The notes under the pieces: model-generated
Database searches by the model: none
The model's input: the letters and a program-made list of their open reading frames with translations, nothing else
What the model was told of the DNA's origin: nothing
Part shown: positions 6,771 through 16,489 of the stretch, in pieces
How the letters are laid out: each line of letters starts with the position of its first letter
How positions within the stretch are numbered: position 1 is the first letter of the stretch
From: Algoriphagus sp.
GTDB taxonomy: Bacteria > Bacteroidota > Bacteroidia > Cytophagales > Cyclobacteriaceae
NCBI RefSeq assembly: GCF_029254265.1
Contig: NZ_JAQWXX010000093.1
Coordinates: 1-33,416, forward strand
Length of the DNA: 33,416 bases
Reading direction: 5' to 3'
Program-made: the position numbers and the translations under genes

Positions 6771-9248
6771 TTAAAGTATAATCTGTGCACTCACCTTTAC
6801 TGAAAAAGGTCTCGCATCAGGCGTATCCAAATAGGTCATCCGATGAAAGAAATCCACTCGGAAAAACTTAAAGATATTCTCCACTCCATAGCCAAGCTCC
6901 ACGTAAGGTTTTGTCGGGTCTAATTTTCCAAAGGTTTTCAGAGGATCCCCTACCTGATCTACAGTTGGCGAATTGGCAATATTTTTATCACTAACACTGC
7001 CAAAAAGTACATTAGCATTTGCAACAGCTCTCCATTTCAGCTTTTTGATGACTGGAATCTTATTCAAGAGAAAACCTTCAAAGAAATGTCTGTATCGTAA
7101 ACTTAAATACTGATCAGAGGCAAATTCATTAAAGTTCATCGTATTGAATGCCGCCGTGGTGTAAAACAAAGTCTCATTCCCCAGATGGTTTTTTAAGATT
7201 GGATATGGCACTTCTCCAAATATTTTTCCGGCATCCAATTCATACCTGGAAACACCCAGCATCCCCATATTAAGGCGCTGATACATGTAAAAACTCAATT
7301 TCGTGTAGTCGATATCTCCTCCAAGTCCTTGGAAGCCCCGGCTAAAATTCATTTCAAAAATCGGCCATCTCGACGGTCCAAATGACACTCTTTCATTATC
7401 ATTTATAATAATGATTTCATCTCTCCCGTAGCGTAAACCTGCTTTTATTTCGGTGGTTTGAAATTTTGACTGGTATTCATTCGTGCCCTTTTCCAGATAA
7501 TAGAAATCGTATAGCGGATCAAATTCAGCTAATTTTAGACCCGTAGTAAATAAGAATCCTTTGAAAATTTCACGTTGAAAATCTAGTCGATGATTGGTGC
7601 TGAAATACGGTCTTCTCAATGTACCAAAACGGCTAGCCGCAAGAAAAATACTGTTCCCATCCAAACTTTCAATTTCCAATCCCACCTGATCAATTTCTTT
7701 TTGGGACTTCAAGGAGATAGTAGTCCATCTGTTTCTATCTAAAATCCGGGTAATAGAACCTGTATATTTAAATTCTTCATCCTTGAATCCATATGCCAAG
7801 TATCCTTCCAGAAGCCATTTATTACTAAATTTCAAATTGGTTCGAAAGCCCATTCCAAATCGGACTCCTTCGATATTATTGTAGTTAAAAAAGCCAGGCC
7901 AAGGTCCGATATCGATTTTCCGAACAGGCAAATAGCCTGTGGCAAAGAATTTTAACCCTTCTGAGTAAAACCGAATCACAGGTATCTTTTTCAGCGTATC
8001 GACCATCTGCAGCACTGCCAACTCCTCTAAGCTCAAGGGATCTTGTCGATTTACTTTCCAAAAATCCTCGCTTGCTTCATTAAAATCCGGTTTCAACACA
8101 ACTGCTTGATTAAAGAAATTAGTCGGCTGCGGATCAACGATTTTAATACTATCCGCAGAGGTATAGAATTTGGCCAAAAGACCAGCTGTTTTAGGAGTAA
8201 TCTGCCCTATTTTAATCTGCACACGAGTTTTAGAAGCAATCAATGGTCCTGCACTGGTAGGAACCAGCTCCTGTTGGATTTTGATACGCTCTATAAAATT
8301 TAAGTTAGCTTCTTTTGGAATCACCAAATCCACTTGCTTCAAAGCGTATGTTTCTTTATTAATCCAAATCAATCCAGAAAATGCCAGATCCTGCTCTCGA
8401 AGTGGATATACTTTCAACAAATAGGCTGAGTCTCCGGAAACATAAACTGAATCCAACAGATCGTAGTCATAGAACCCTTTCCAGCCATCAGCAATTGGGG
8501 ACACAAATTCCTTTTCGAGAATATTCAACCAGTTTTTATAAAAGTTATATTCCTGAAAAGCTGAGCCAGTGATCTGCGAAGTAGTCGAACCATCGGTGAT
8601 CCCCACTCCTGTGACTTTTGATTTTTCGACAATTTCCTTTTTAAGTTCGGGATTTGTGCGGAAATAAAACTTAGAAAGGGTTTCTGAGAAAAAAACAGGA
8701 AGGATCTTCTCTCCTTCATCATTGGTCAACTGCTTTATGGAGTCTAAAACTGCAGTGACTTTTTGTACCGTCTTCCGCTGAGTAAATTCCTCTGAGACAT
8801 GATCGATGTCAATTTCGATTTTTGTATAATTCTTTGTTTCGTAAGCACTTAAATTCCTTTTATCAAAGTCATTTTTTCTTGCTACTGCCCTTCGAATCAC
8901 TTCAAAAGCAGGATTCTCTCCAGCTTCAAAAACAAAAGCTTCCATTTGGAAATCAGATGGAATTAATTGGAAATTAATCGTCTGGTTAGAATCTTTTGAC
9001 AAGGGCTTGACACCAGAAATATATCCCAAATAACTCACCATAATGCTATCGGAAAGCACCTTGGAATCAATCTGATAATTCCCCTCAAAATCGGTGGATA
9101 TCCCAATCGTAGTTCCTTTAAGTAATACTGAAGCAAAAGGAATTGGATCTCCTGTTTGTGCGTCTGTCACTTTTCCTTTGATGCTGAATTGGGCGGACGC
9201 AGTGAGACTGATTAGGAAAAATAGAAAAGTGAAAAAACTTCGAATCAT
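6771..9248 (-). CDS. DUF5686 outer-membrane-type protein with CarboxypepD_reg-like domain
   Basis: About 825 residues. A signal peptide (MIRSFFTFLFFLISLTASAQ) is followed by a carboxypeptidase-regulatory-like Ig-fold domain (SIKGKVTDAQTGDPIPFASV, about 22-105), then a long region ending in repeated amphipathic strands and a C-terminal VKVSAQIIL, typical of beta-barrel outer-membrane proteins. This matches the Bacteroidota DUF5686 family, whose function is unknown. An upstream TTG would add nine residues (MCLLTNLKL), but ATG at 9248 places the signal peptide at the N-terminus, so I prefer it. The beta-propeller lipoprotein gene follows 38 bases downstream; the two may make a surface-exposed pair. 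Confidence 0.8.
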   Translation of the reverse strand: MIRSFFTFLFFLISLTASAQFSIKGKVTDAQTGDPIPFASVLLKGTTIGISTDFEGNYQIDSKVLSDSIMVSYLGYISGVKPLSKDSNQTINFQLIPSDFQMEAFVFEAGENPAFEVIRRAVARKNDFDKRNLSAYETKNYTKIEIDIDHVSEEFTQRKTVQKVTAVLDSIKQLTNDEGEKILPVFFSETLSKFYFRTNPELKKEIVEKSKVTGVGITDGSTTSQITGSAFQEYNFYKNWLNILEKEFVSPIADGWKGFYDYDLLDSVYVSGDSAYLLKVYPLREQDLAFSGLIWINKETYALKQVDLVIPKEANLNFIERIKIQQELVPTSAGPLIASKTRVQIKIGQITPKTAGLLAKFYTSADSIKIVDPQPTNFFNQAVVLKPDFNEASEDFWKVNRQDPLSLEELAVLQMVDTLKKIPVIRFYSEGLKFFATGYLPVRKIDIGPWPGFFNYNNIEGVRFGMGFRTNLKFSNKWLLEGYLAYGFKDEEFKYTGSITRILDRNRWTTISLKSQKEIDQVGLEIESLDGNSIFLAASRFGTLRRPYFSTNHRLDFQREIFKGFLFTTGLKLAEFDPLYDFYYLEKGTNEYQSKFQTTEIKAGLRYGRDEIIIINDNERVSFGPSRWPIFEMNFSRGFQGLGGDIDYTKLSFYMYQRLNMGMLGVSRYELDAGKIFGEVPYPILKNHLGNETLFYTTAAFNTMNFNEFASDQYLSLRYRHFFEGFLLNKIPVIKKLKWRAVANANVLFGSVSDKNIANSPTVDQVGDPLKTFGKLDPTKPYVELGYGVENIFKFFRVDFFHRMTYLDTPDARPFSVKVSAQIIL

Positions 9249-9386
9249 CAATTTAAGGTTGGTTAGTAAACACAACGCTGCAAAATAAATTCAATCTGCT
9301 AGGAAATTATCCCTCTACCAATATATTTTATCATTTTTAAGAAAAAGTGAAACTCAATTATCTCAGGATTTTGATTCCATCACTAG

Positions 9387-9394
9387 TATATTTG
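9387..9394 (+). promoter_or_regulatory. -7 element of the lhgO promoter
   Basis: TATATTTG matches the Bacteroidota -7 consensus TAnnTTTG exactly and ends 19 bases before the lhgO ATG, implying a very short leader. A TTTG at 9370-9373 is only 13 bases away, so the -33 element is uncertain. Confidence 0.45.
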
Positions 9395-9413
9395 AAGAAT
9401 TTAAATTCAAAAC

Positions 9414-10616
9414 ATGAGCTACGATATTGTAATTGTCGGCGGAGGAATCGTCGGACTCGCAACAGGTCTCAAACTCCAATCCAAAAGACCTAACCTGAAA
9501 ATAGCTATCCTTGAAAAAGAGGATCAACTTGCTAAACATCAAACAGGAAATAACAGTGGTGTCATTCATTCAGGATTATATTACAAGCCAGGCTCCCTTA
9601 AAGCGACTAACTGTATCAATGGGTATCATGAGTTGGTAAAATTTTGTCAGGAGGAAAAAATCCCTTTTGAGATAACCGGAAAGGTGGTAGTAGCCACTAG
9701 GGAAGAACAAAAGCCTTTGCTTAAGACCCTTTTTGAACGAGGACTCCAAAACGGATTGACTGGTACCCGATACATTACTTTAGAGGAATTAAAAGTATAT
9801 GAACCGCACTGTGCGGGAGTAGCAGCGATTCATGTCCCCCAAACCGGAATAGTCGATTACTACCAAGTCGCTTTAGCTTATGGTAGAAAAATAATTCAAC
9901 AAGGCGGAGAGATATTTTTAAATCATAAAGTATTAAAAATAAGCACAAAAGAAGGATTGAATTATATCGAAACTTCAAATAAAACTTTTAAATCTAAACT
10001 CGTAATTAATTGTGCGGGATTGTATTCCGATAAGATTGCTCAAATGAGTGAATCAGAAAAAATCGATGTAAAAATCATTCCATTCAGAGGAGAGTATTAC
10101 AAGTTGAAATCGGATCGCGAGTATTTGGTCAAAAACTTGATTTACCCAGTCCCTGATCCCAATTTTCCATTTTTAGGCGTTCACTTCACAAGAATGAAAA
10201 AAGGTGGTGTAGAAGCAGGACCTAATGCAGTTTTAGCTTTTAGACGAGAAGGTTATAAAAAATCCCAGATCAATCTTTTCGAATTAGGAGAAACATTAGC
10301 TTGGCCAGGATTCCAAAAAGTAGCGGCAAAATATTGGCAGACAGGATTTGGAGAATTATATCGATCCTTTTCCAAATCAGCATTTACCAAAGCGCTTCAA
10401 GAGTTGATCCCTGAGATCCAAGAATCTGACCTCGTTGAAGGTGGAGCAGGCGTTAGAGCTCAGGCATGTGACCGAACTGGAGGTTTACTGGATGATTTTG
10501 CCATTCGGGAGACCGCTAATGCTATCAACGTATTAAATGCTCCTTCACCAGCTGCGACAAGTTCACTTTCTATCGGTGGAACGGTAGCAGATTTGGCAAT
10601 CACGCGATTTGATTAA
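9414..10616 (+). CDS. lhgO: L-2-hydroxyglutarate oxidase
   Basis: A 400-residue FAD-dependent oxidase of the DAO superfamily. The N-terminal dinucleotide-binding motif is G9-G-G-I-V-G14. The HQTGNNSGVIHSGLYYKPGSLKA block and the C-terminal EGGAGVRAQACDRTGGLLDDF / NAPSPAATSSLSIGG blocks are characteristic of LhgO. It oxidises L-2-hydroxyglutarate, a side product of malate and lactate dehydrogenases, to 2-oxoglutarate, passing electrons to oxygen or quinones at the membrane. No operon partner is visible. Its TAA overlaps the TAA of the convergent gene on the opposite strand (both inside TTAA at 10613-10616). Confidence 0.92.
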   Translation: MSYDIVIVGGGIVGLATGLKLQSKRPNLKIAILEKEDQLAKHQTGNNSGVIHSGLYYKPGSLKATNCINGYHELVKFCQEEKIPFEITGKVVVATREEQKPLLKTLFERGLQNGLTGTRYITLEELKVYEPHCAGVAAIHVPQTGIVDYYQVALAYGRKIIQQGGEIFLNHKVLKISTKEGLNYIETSNKTFKSKLVINCAGLYSDKIAQMSESEKIDVKIIPFRGEYYKLKSDREYLVKNLIYPVPDPNFPFLGVHFTRMKKGGVEAGPNAVLAFRREGYKKSQINLFELGETLAWPGFQKVAAKYWQTGFGELYRSFSKSAFTKALQELIPEIQESDLVEGGAGVRAQACDRTGGLLDDFAIRETANAINVLNAPSPAATSSLSIGGTVADLAITRFD

Positions 10617-12130
10617 ACTTGGGTATTTACAGAATCTGGAAAATATCGATTTGCCAAGGTTACCATTTCATCTCCTCTGACCAAATCATGAATTGTAAGT
10701 TCGGAAGTATGACAATGTCCTGATGCTCTCAGCAATTCCTTTACGGCATGGATGGTGTTTTTGTGGAAATTGTAAACACGCTCCGATTTATCAGTAACCA
10801 CTAATCCTTTCGCCAAAGAAGCTCTTTGAGTGGCCACACCTGTTGGGCAATCATTGGTATTACATCTTAAGGCTTGAATGCACCCTAAGCTGAACATAAA
10901 CCCACGCGCAGAATTACAAAGATCTGCACCGAGAGCGATGTATTTTAAGATTGAAAACGCACTCAGCGCTTTTCCTGAGGCTATAATTTTGATTTTATCT
11001 CTTATTCCAAATTTGACCAAAGTTCCTCTTACAAATATTAAAGAGGGCTCTAAAGGTAATCCTACACTATCTGAAAATTCTAATGGCGCTGCACCTGTAC
11101 CTCCCTCTGCTCCATCTATAGTGATAAAATCAGGAAAAATCTGATGAGACACCATGGCTTTACAGATTGCACTAAACTCCTCTGTCCTACCTATACAAAG
11201 TTTAAATCCAATAGGTTTTCCACCTGAAAGCTCTCGTAGTTTTCCTACAAATTCTATTAACCCATTCTCATCCTTAAAGGCACTATGAGAAGGAGGAGAA
11301 AGGATGGTGGTTCCTTTTACTACACCTCTTATTTCTGCTATTTCAGCAGTATTTTTGACACCTGGAAGTACTCCTCCATGACCGGGTTTTGCACCTTGTG
11401 AGAGCTTTATTTCAATCATTTTGACTTCCGGCCAATTTGCCTTTTCAGCAAATTTAACAGGGTCAAAATCCCCATGTTCATCTCTACATCCAAAGTATCC
11501 AGTTCCTATCTGCCAGACCAAATCCCCACCCTGACGGTGATAAGAAGAAATTCCTCCTTCCCCTGTATTATGATAAAAACTGCCTTTTTTTGCTCCTAGA
11601 TTAAGAGCCCTGATAGCATTAGAGCTCAATGATCCAAAGCTCATCGCAGAAATATTAAAAATAGATGCATCATAAGGATGCAAACATGCATGACCTCCAA
11701 TCATCACTCGGGCATCTGTCTTATCCGGTGAAACAGCATATATAGAATGTCTTAATGCCATATAGTCAACACCATTTAAATCACGTTGTGTACCAAATGG
11801 GTGTGTGTCACTTACATTTTTTGCTCTTCTATAAGCTAATGATCTTAGATTTCTACTAAAAGATCTGCCATCAGTATTACTCTCTATAAAATATTGTTGA
11901 ATCTCAGGACTTATCGACTCTAAAATATATCTAAAGTGTCCAACCAAAGGGAAATTCCTAAGAATTGCATGTTTTTTTTGAAGCACATCATAAATCCCTA
12001 CCAAAAAAAGCCCTGCTAGAATCCAAAGTACAAATTTCCCCAGATTGAAATTCATAAATTGGAAATACCACATTAGGAAAATAGTGAGCATTCCAAGTAA
12101 AAAAAGGGAGTCAAAAAAAAGCTTTCTCAT
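10613..12130 (-). CDS. FMN-binding glutamate-synthase-like protein, membrane anchored
   Basis: A 505-residue protein with two hydrophobic N-terminal segments (about 5-50), then a domain like the FMN/Fe-S (synthase) domain of glutamate synthase: NISAMSFGSLSSNAIRALNLGA, GTGYFGCRDEHGDFD, KLSQGAKPGHGGVLPG, DFITIDGAEGGTGAAPLEF. The Cys cluster C-IQALRC-NTNDC can hold a 3Fe-4S centre as in GltB. It lacks the glutaminase domain, so it is not a full glutamate synthase. The stand-alone 'glutamate synthase family' proteins of Bacteroidota have no firmly assigned reaction. No gltD neighbour is present. Confidence 0.85.
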   Translation of the reverse strand: MRKLFFDSLFLLGMLTIFLMWYFQFMNFNLGKFVLWILAGLFLVGIYDVLQKKHAILRNFPLVGHFRYILESISPEIQQYFIESNTDGRSFSRNLRSLAYRRAKNVSDTHPFGTQRDLNGVDYMALRHSIYAVSPDKTDARVMIGGHACLHPYDASIFNISAMSFGSLSSNAIRALNLGAKKGSFYHNTGEGGISSYHRQGGDLVWQIGTGYFGCRDEHGDFDPVKFAEKANWPEVKMIEIKLSQGAKPGHGGVLPGVKNTAEIAEIRGVVKGTTILSPPSHSAFKDENGLIEFVGKLRELSGGKPIGFKLCIGRTEEFSAICKAMVSHQIFPDFITIDGAEGGTGAAPLEFSDSVGLPLEPSLIFVRGTLVKFGIRDKIKIIASGKALSAFSILKYIALGADLCNSARGFMFSLGCIQALRCNTNDCPTGVATQRASLAKGLVVTDKSERVYNFHKNTIHAVKELLRASGHCHTSELTIHDLVRGDEMVTLANRYFPDSVNTQV

Positions 12131-12186
12131 AATTGAAATTGTTTAGGGGAACAGTGCCACAATATAGTATTTGATTACAATCAAAT

Positions 12187-13146
12187 CTATTTGAGCAGAA
12201 AATCGAGGATACGGTATTCGACCCAGGTAAATTCTTGAGAACGATTTACAAATCCTGTATGACCACCAAATTTTGGCATTTCCAAAATAATTTCAGGCTT
12301 ACTTTCGGCCAAGGAAACCGGATAGCAAGCAGGTCCCAGAAGTGGATCATTCAAAGCATTTATAATTAATGCTGGGATCGAAATTGCTGGCATCCAATTA
12401 TCTGCACTCACACTTTGATAGAAATCATCTGCATCTTTAAATCCATGGATCTTTGCTGTGAAAAGGGTATCAAATGTGTCAAAATCATCAACTTTCTCCA
12501 GCATCTCCAAATCAATCAACTCTGGAAATTGCAAAGCCTTAGCTGCCATTTTCTTCTTTAGCTTACTCAAAAATCGCTTTTTATAAAAAACATTCCGTTT
12601 TTCCTTAAGCGTGGCAGCACTGGATGGAAGGTTACATGGGGTAGAATAAACAGCTGCTTTTTTGATTCTAGGATCAAGATCAAGCCCTTTTTCGCCCAGA
12701 TATTTCAATGTCTGAGCACCTCCCATACTAATGCCTGATAGATAAATTGATTTGTAATCATAAGTACTAAAGACATGCTCAATTACCGTATCGAGATCAT
12801 AACTAGCCCCGTGATGATATAGAATTGGCTTCAGGTTAAGTTCTCCTCCGCATGTTCGATTATTCCAAACTAAGGCATCAATCCCATTTTGATTGAAAAG
12901 CTTCACCAATCCCATGATATAATGCCGGCCCGAGTCTCCCTCCAGTCCATGCGAAAGAACAAGCAGTTTGTCACTCCCTACTTTTGACCAATCCAAATTG
13001 AGAAAATCTTCATCAGGGGTTTTTATTTTTTCGCGCTGATAGCTCACTCCCGTTACCTTTCTAAATAAACTCGGAATAATAGTCTCTAAATGACCGTTAA
13101 AAAGATAAAAAGGTGGTCCTGAATAGTTTGATTTAAGAATAGGCAT
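12187..13146 (-). CDS. Alpha/beta hydrolase, YheT family
   Basis: A 319-residue hydrolase. Seen: the oxyanion-hole region SHGLEGDSGRHY, a nucleophile elbow G-I-S-M-G with its Ser about residue 144, a late acidic residue in NALNDPLLG, and the catalytic His in FGGHTGFV. Order and spacing fit the YheT/ABHD1-3 family, putative esterases or lipases of unknown substrate. The N-terminal LFNGHLETIIPSLFR block is also typical. It ends 56 bases from the start of the FMN protein gene and could precede it in a transcript. No signal peptide, so probably cytoplasmic. Confidence 0.88.
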   Translation of the reverse strand: MPILKSNYSGPPFYLFNGHLETIIPSLFRKVTGVSYQREKIKTPDEDFLNLDWSKVGSDKLLVLSHGLEGDSGRHYIMGLVKLFNQNGIDALVWNNRTCGGELNLKPILYHHGASYDLDTVIEHVFSTYDYKSIYLSGISMGGAQTLKYLGEKGLDLDPRIKKAAVYSTPCNLPSSAATLKEKRNVFYKKRFLSKLKKKMAAKALQFPELIDLEMLEKVDDFDTFDTLFTAKIHGFKDADDFYQSVSADNWMPAISIPALIINALNDPLLGPACYPVSLAESKPEIILEMPKFGGHTGFVNRSQEFTWVEYRILDFLLK

Positions 13147-13216
13147 GAATCAGAATATGAGGAAGAAAGCTTTAAAGAAATATTACAATTACTTTAAATA
13201 CACTAGAGAAACACAA

Positions 13217-13236
13217 TTTACTTTTAATAAAGTAAA
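13217..13236. repeat. Perfect AT-rich inverted repeat between YheT and HPt genes
   Basis: TTTACTTT-TAAT-AAAGTAAA, 8-bp arms. It lies 71-90 bases upstream of the YheT-family start and downstream of the HPt gene. It could be an operator or a weak terminator of the HPt operon; there is no T-run behind it on the minus strand. Confidence 0.35.
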
Positions 13237-13291
13237 GTTTCTTAATAGGTTTTAAAGATTGAAAAATAGAGCTGAAAGTGCACTCCTTTTT

Positions 13292-13639
13292 TTATTTAAT
13301 CAACGATCGAGATTCACAGATTGCAGCTTCCAAAAAAGAGAATAAGATCTCTTTGTGGTCTTCAAAAGCAACACCAAAGCCATTAGAATCTAAAATATCT
13401 TTTCCATTATGGAGCTCTGCAATGATATCATCGAAGCCAAACATAGATAGCGTTGGCTTGAGTTTATGACGGATTTGCTTAATAATTTCCTCATTCTTCG
13501 TAATCGAAGCTTCAAGATATTTTTCCCTTAACTCAATCAACCCTTGGTAAATTGCAGTTGTCAATTGATTTTCGAACTCATCGTCACCATCAGACATTCC
13601 AGAAATGAGTGACCTAAGTTCAGGATACATTAATTTCAT
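13292..13639 (-). CDS. HPt-domain (histidine phosphotransfer) protein
   Basis: A 115-residue, predominantly helical protein. The segment IRHKLKPTLSMFGFDDI carries H58 followed by K-L-K, as in the phosphoaccepting helix of HPt domains (HKLKG-like). It would relay phosphate between a hybrid histidine kinase and a response regulator, but neither is encoded in this window, so it is an orphan. Its ATG overlaps the stop of the HI0933-family gene by four bases (ATGA), suggesting translational coupling. A second Met at position 4 is an alternative start. The HPt assignment rests on one motif and overall length. Confidence 0.6.
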   Translation of the reverse strand: MKLMYPELRSLISGMSDGDDEFENQLTTAIYQGLIELREKYLEASITKNEEIIKQIRHKLKPTLSMFGFDDIIAELHNGKDILDSNGFGVAFEDHKEILFSFLEAAICESRSLIK

Positions 13640-14850
13640 AAATCAGAAATATGGGTTGATTTTCCGGCAAGATATCCAGTAGACCAGGCTGCTTGAAAAT
13701 TAAAACCTCCAGTGATACCGTCTATGTCTAATACTTCGCCAGAGAAATATAAATTCGGGTGATATTTACTTTCCATGGTATTCGGGTCTATTTCATCAAG
13801 TTTAATTCCTCCTGCGGTCACAAACTCCTCTTTAAATGTGGTTTTCCCTTGAATGCTCAAAGTATAGCAAAAAAGATTTTGGATCAATTTATTCAGCTGT
13901 TTTTTAGAAAGATTGTTGAAAGTTTGAACACTTTCTATTCCCGCCTTCTCACAGAAATGCCCCCAAAGCCTGGATGGCATCTCAAAAAGTGGATGAGAAA
14001 AAACTTTCCGATTAGGGTGATTAATGCTGTAACTCTTTAAATGTTCTTCATAATCCTTCTCTCCCAAATCACCATTCCAATTGATTAAAGCTGTAGCCTG
14101 GTAGTGTTGGTCATGGAGCCACTTGGCGCCAAAAGCTGAAAGCTTTAGAACCGCAGGCCCACTTAATCCCCAATGGGTAACCAATATCGGACCTTGATAA
14201 CTTAGTTTGGTACCTGCGATTTTGACGATTCCATTTGGAACAGAAATCCCCATCAACTCTTTCAAAGTCTCTTGGGGTGTATTGAAAGTAAAAAGTGAAG
14301 GAATAGGCTCAATGATACTATGATTCAATATCTTAAGAAAAGAGTAACTCTCTGATTTTGGAAAGCCACCAGTAGCAATAATGAGCTTGTCGAATGTAAA
14401 TTCACCCTGACTAGTAGTCAATTTGAAGCCAGGACTGATAGGAAGGATTTCGGAAATTCCACAAGATTTTAGAATTTGAATATTCAATTTACTCGCTTCT
14501 TTCACCAAACAATCAATTATGGTTTGGGAATCATCCGTGGTTGGAAACATCCGCCCATCTGACTCCACCTTCAAGCTGACCCCTCGCTTTTCAAACCAAG
14601 CGATGGTATCATTTGAGTTGAATCTTGGGAAAACTTTCTTAAGAAATTTTTCCCCTCTGGGATAATTTTTGATCAACTTGGATACTTCCATAGGTTGATG
14701 AGTGACATTGCATCGTCCACCACCCGACACCTTGACTTTGGACAATATTTTAGGAGTTTTTTCGAATATGGTCACCGATCTCCCCGGTCCACTTGCATGT
14801 ATTGCAGCAAAAAAACCTGCAGCACCTCCTCCTATAATTGCTATTTTCAT
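13636..14850 (-). CDS. HI0933/YhiN-family NAD(P)/FAD-dependent oxidoreductase
   Basis: About 404 residues. A Rossmann motif opens the protein (MKIAIIGGGAAGFFAA). VSGGGRCNVTHQP and SDGRMFPTTDDSQTI follow, then the C-terminal EFVTAGGIKLDEIDPNTMESK and GEVLDIDGITGGFNFQAAWSTG blocks that define the HI0933/YhiN (BaiN/RdsA-like) family. These are two-dinucleotide-binding flavoproteins; specific substrates are mostly unknown. An in-frame TTG at 14868 would add six residues, but ATG at 14850 puts the Rossmann strand at the N-terminus as usual. Gene order is HerA-like ATPase, then this gene (21 bases later), then HPt (overlapping), probably one operon. Confidence 0.9.
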   Translation of the reverse strand: MKIAIIGGGAAGFFAAIHASGPGRSVTIFEKTPKILSKVKVSGGGRCNVTHQPMEVSKLIKNYPRGEKFLKKVFPRFNSNDTIAWFEKRGVSLKVESDGRMFPTTDDSQTIIDCLVKEASKLNIQILKSCGISEILPISPGFKLTTSQGEFTFDKLIIATGGFPKSESYSFLKILNHSIIEPIPSLFTFNTPQETLKELMGISVPNGIVKIAGTKLSYQGPILVTHWGLSGPAVLKLSAFGAKWLHDQHYQATALINWNGDLGEKDYEEHLKSYSINHPNRKVFSHPLFEMPSRLWGHFCEKAGIESVQTFNNLSKKQLNKLIQNLFCYTLSIQGKTTFKEEFVTAGGIKLDEIDPNTMESKYHPNLYFSGEVLDIDGITGGFNFQAAWSTGYLAGKSTHISDL

Positions 14851-14871
14851 GGATTTCCGAGCAATCAACTA

Positions 14872-16401
14872 TTAACGTTTTCTTGTAAAAGATCCTAAAA
14901 TCCCGCGGGTTAACTCTCTGAAAATAGTCCTTCCAAGTTGTCTTACCATTGTATTCTTGCTCAATTCCTCGATAAGTGATTCTTCTTCTTTTACTCTAGT
15001 TCGGGGAAGAGATGGCTTGGGCAAAGTGGCTTTTTGCTGCTCTTCTTCTACTTGGATCATCTTTTTCTCAAGCATTTCAAATGCACTCTCCCGGTCTATG
15101 TCTTGATTGTATTTATCTACCAATTTAGAATTGGATACTAAATCTATGATCTCTGAATTTTCCAAAATATCCATTCGCGTGATTGGAGCTCTCACCAAAG
15201 TGTGCGCTAAAGGCGTAGGAATACCTTTTTCATTCAATGCTGTCACTAATGCCTCACCGATACCCATTGCCGTAAGGACCTCTGAAGTCTTGTAAAAAGG
15301 TGAATCAGGATAGTTTTCTGCAGTTTTTGAAATTGCCTTTCGATCTTTTGCAGTAAAAGCCCTTAAAGCATGTTGAACTTTCAGGCCAAGCTGACCAAGA
15401 ATATTCTCGGGCACATCGGTCGGTGTTTGTGTACAGAAGTAAACCCCCACTCCTTTTGATCTGATAAGTTTTACAATGGCCTCAATTTTTTCCAATAAAT
15501 CATTAGAAGCATTCGAAAAGACCAAATGTGCTTCGTCAATAAATAAACACAGTTTTGGCTGATCAGCATCACCCTGCTCCGGAAAAGTCTCATAAATCTC
15601 TGATAAAAGACTTAACATAAAAGTTGAAAAGAGTTTTGGGCGATTTTGAATATCAGTCAATCGAATGACAGAAATCACACCTTTACCATTTTCGGTTCGT
15701 ACAAAGTCTTCGACATCAAAGGATTTCTCCCCAAAAAACTCTTCCGCTCCCTGCTGCTCCAATTCGATGATCTTTCTCATGATAGTATTGACAGAAGCAG
15801 AAGATACTTGACCAAACTCCTTTTGAATCGCTTCTTTTCCCTCATTGGTAATAAACTGAAGTACACGTTTCAGGTCTTTCAAATCAAGAAGTGGAAGATG
15901 ATTTACATCACAATACCTAAAAATTAGTGAAATTACTCCACGCTGGGTATCGTTCAATTCAAGAATTTGAGAAATAAGAACCGGTCCAAACTCAGAAACC
16001 GTTGCTTTTAACTTTACTCCTTTCTCATTTGAAATTGACATAAGTTCAACTGGCAATCCCATTGGATTATAATCCACTCCAATGACCTCAGATCGCTTTT
16101 TGATAAAATCATTTGCGGTTCCAGGTTTAGCCAGACCCGAAAGATCACCTTTCAAATCCATCAAAACAGAAGGAATTCCCTTCAAGGACAGCTGTTCTGC
16201 AATCACCTGAAGTGTTTTGGTTTTTCCTGTCCCTGTAGCTCCAGCTATTAAACCATGCCGGTTAAGGGTTTTAAGTGGAATTTTAATTTGGGCTCCATTT
16301 ATTGATTCTCCGTCCAGGATTCCGGTACCCAAAATGATAAAGTCCTTCTTATATACCTGACCATCAGCCAAGGTAGAGATGAATTTTTCTGTATTGCTCA
16401 T
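14872..16401 (-). CDS. HerA-like DUF853 ATPase (YjgR family)
   Basis: A 509-residue P-loop ATPase of the HerA/FtsK branch. Walker A GATGTGKT is at residues 54-61. Walker B LCLFIDEAH lies near 285-293. A conserved IRSKGVGVYFCTQTPTDVPENILGQLG segment with the sensor Gln follows. The C-terminal ends with GILGSFTRKR, a short basic tail common in the DUF853/YjgR family. Members are described as helicase-like or DNA-pumping ATPases, but the cellular role is not established. It is the first gene of the operon with the HI0933-like flavoprotein and HPt protein. No NurA nuclease partner is seen, unlike archaeal HerA. Confidence 0.88.
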   Translation of the reverse strand: MSNTEKFISTLADGQVYKKDFIILGTGILDGESINGAQIKIPLKTLNRHGLIAGATGTGKTKTLQVIAEQLSLKGIPSVLMDLKGDLSGLAKPGTANDFIKKRSEVIGVDYNPMGLPVELMSISNEKGVKLKATVSEFGPVLISQILELNDTQRGVISLIFRYCDVNHLPLLDLKDLKRVLQFITNEGKEAIQKEFGQVSSASVNTIMRKIIELEQQGAEEFFGEKSFDVEDFVRTENGKGVISVIRLTDIQNRPKLFSTFMLSLLSEIYETFPEQGDADQPKLCLFIDEAHLVFSNASNDLLEKIEAIVKLIRSKGVGVYFCTQTPTDVPENILGQLGLKVQHALRAFTAKDRKAISKTAENYPDSPFYKTSEVLTAMGIGEALVTALNEKGIPTPLAHTLVRAPITRMDILENSEIIDLVSNSKLVDKYNQDIDRESAFEMLEKKMIQVEEEQQKATLPKPSLPRTRVKEEESLIEELSKNTMVRQLGRTIFRELTRGILGSFTRKR

Positions 16402-16489
16402 TTCATTTTTCTTTAAAAATTTAAACTACAAAAAAAACCTTGATGCCAAGAGCAAAAAGGTTTTCAAATGAAAAAGGTATTGTAATTAA

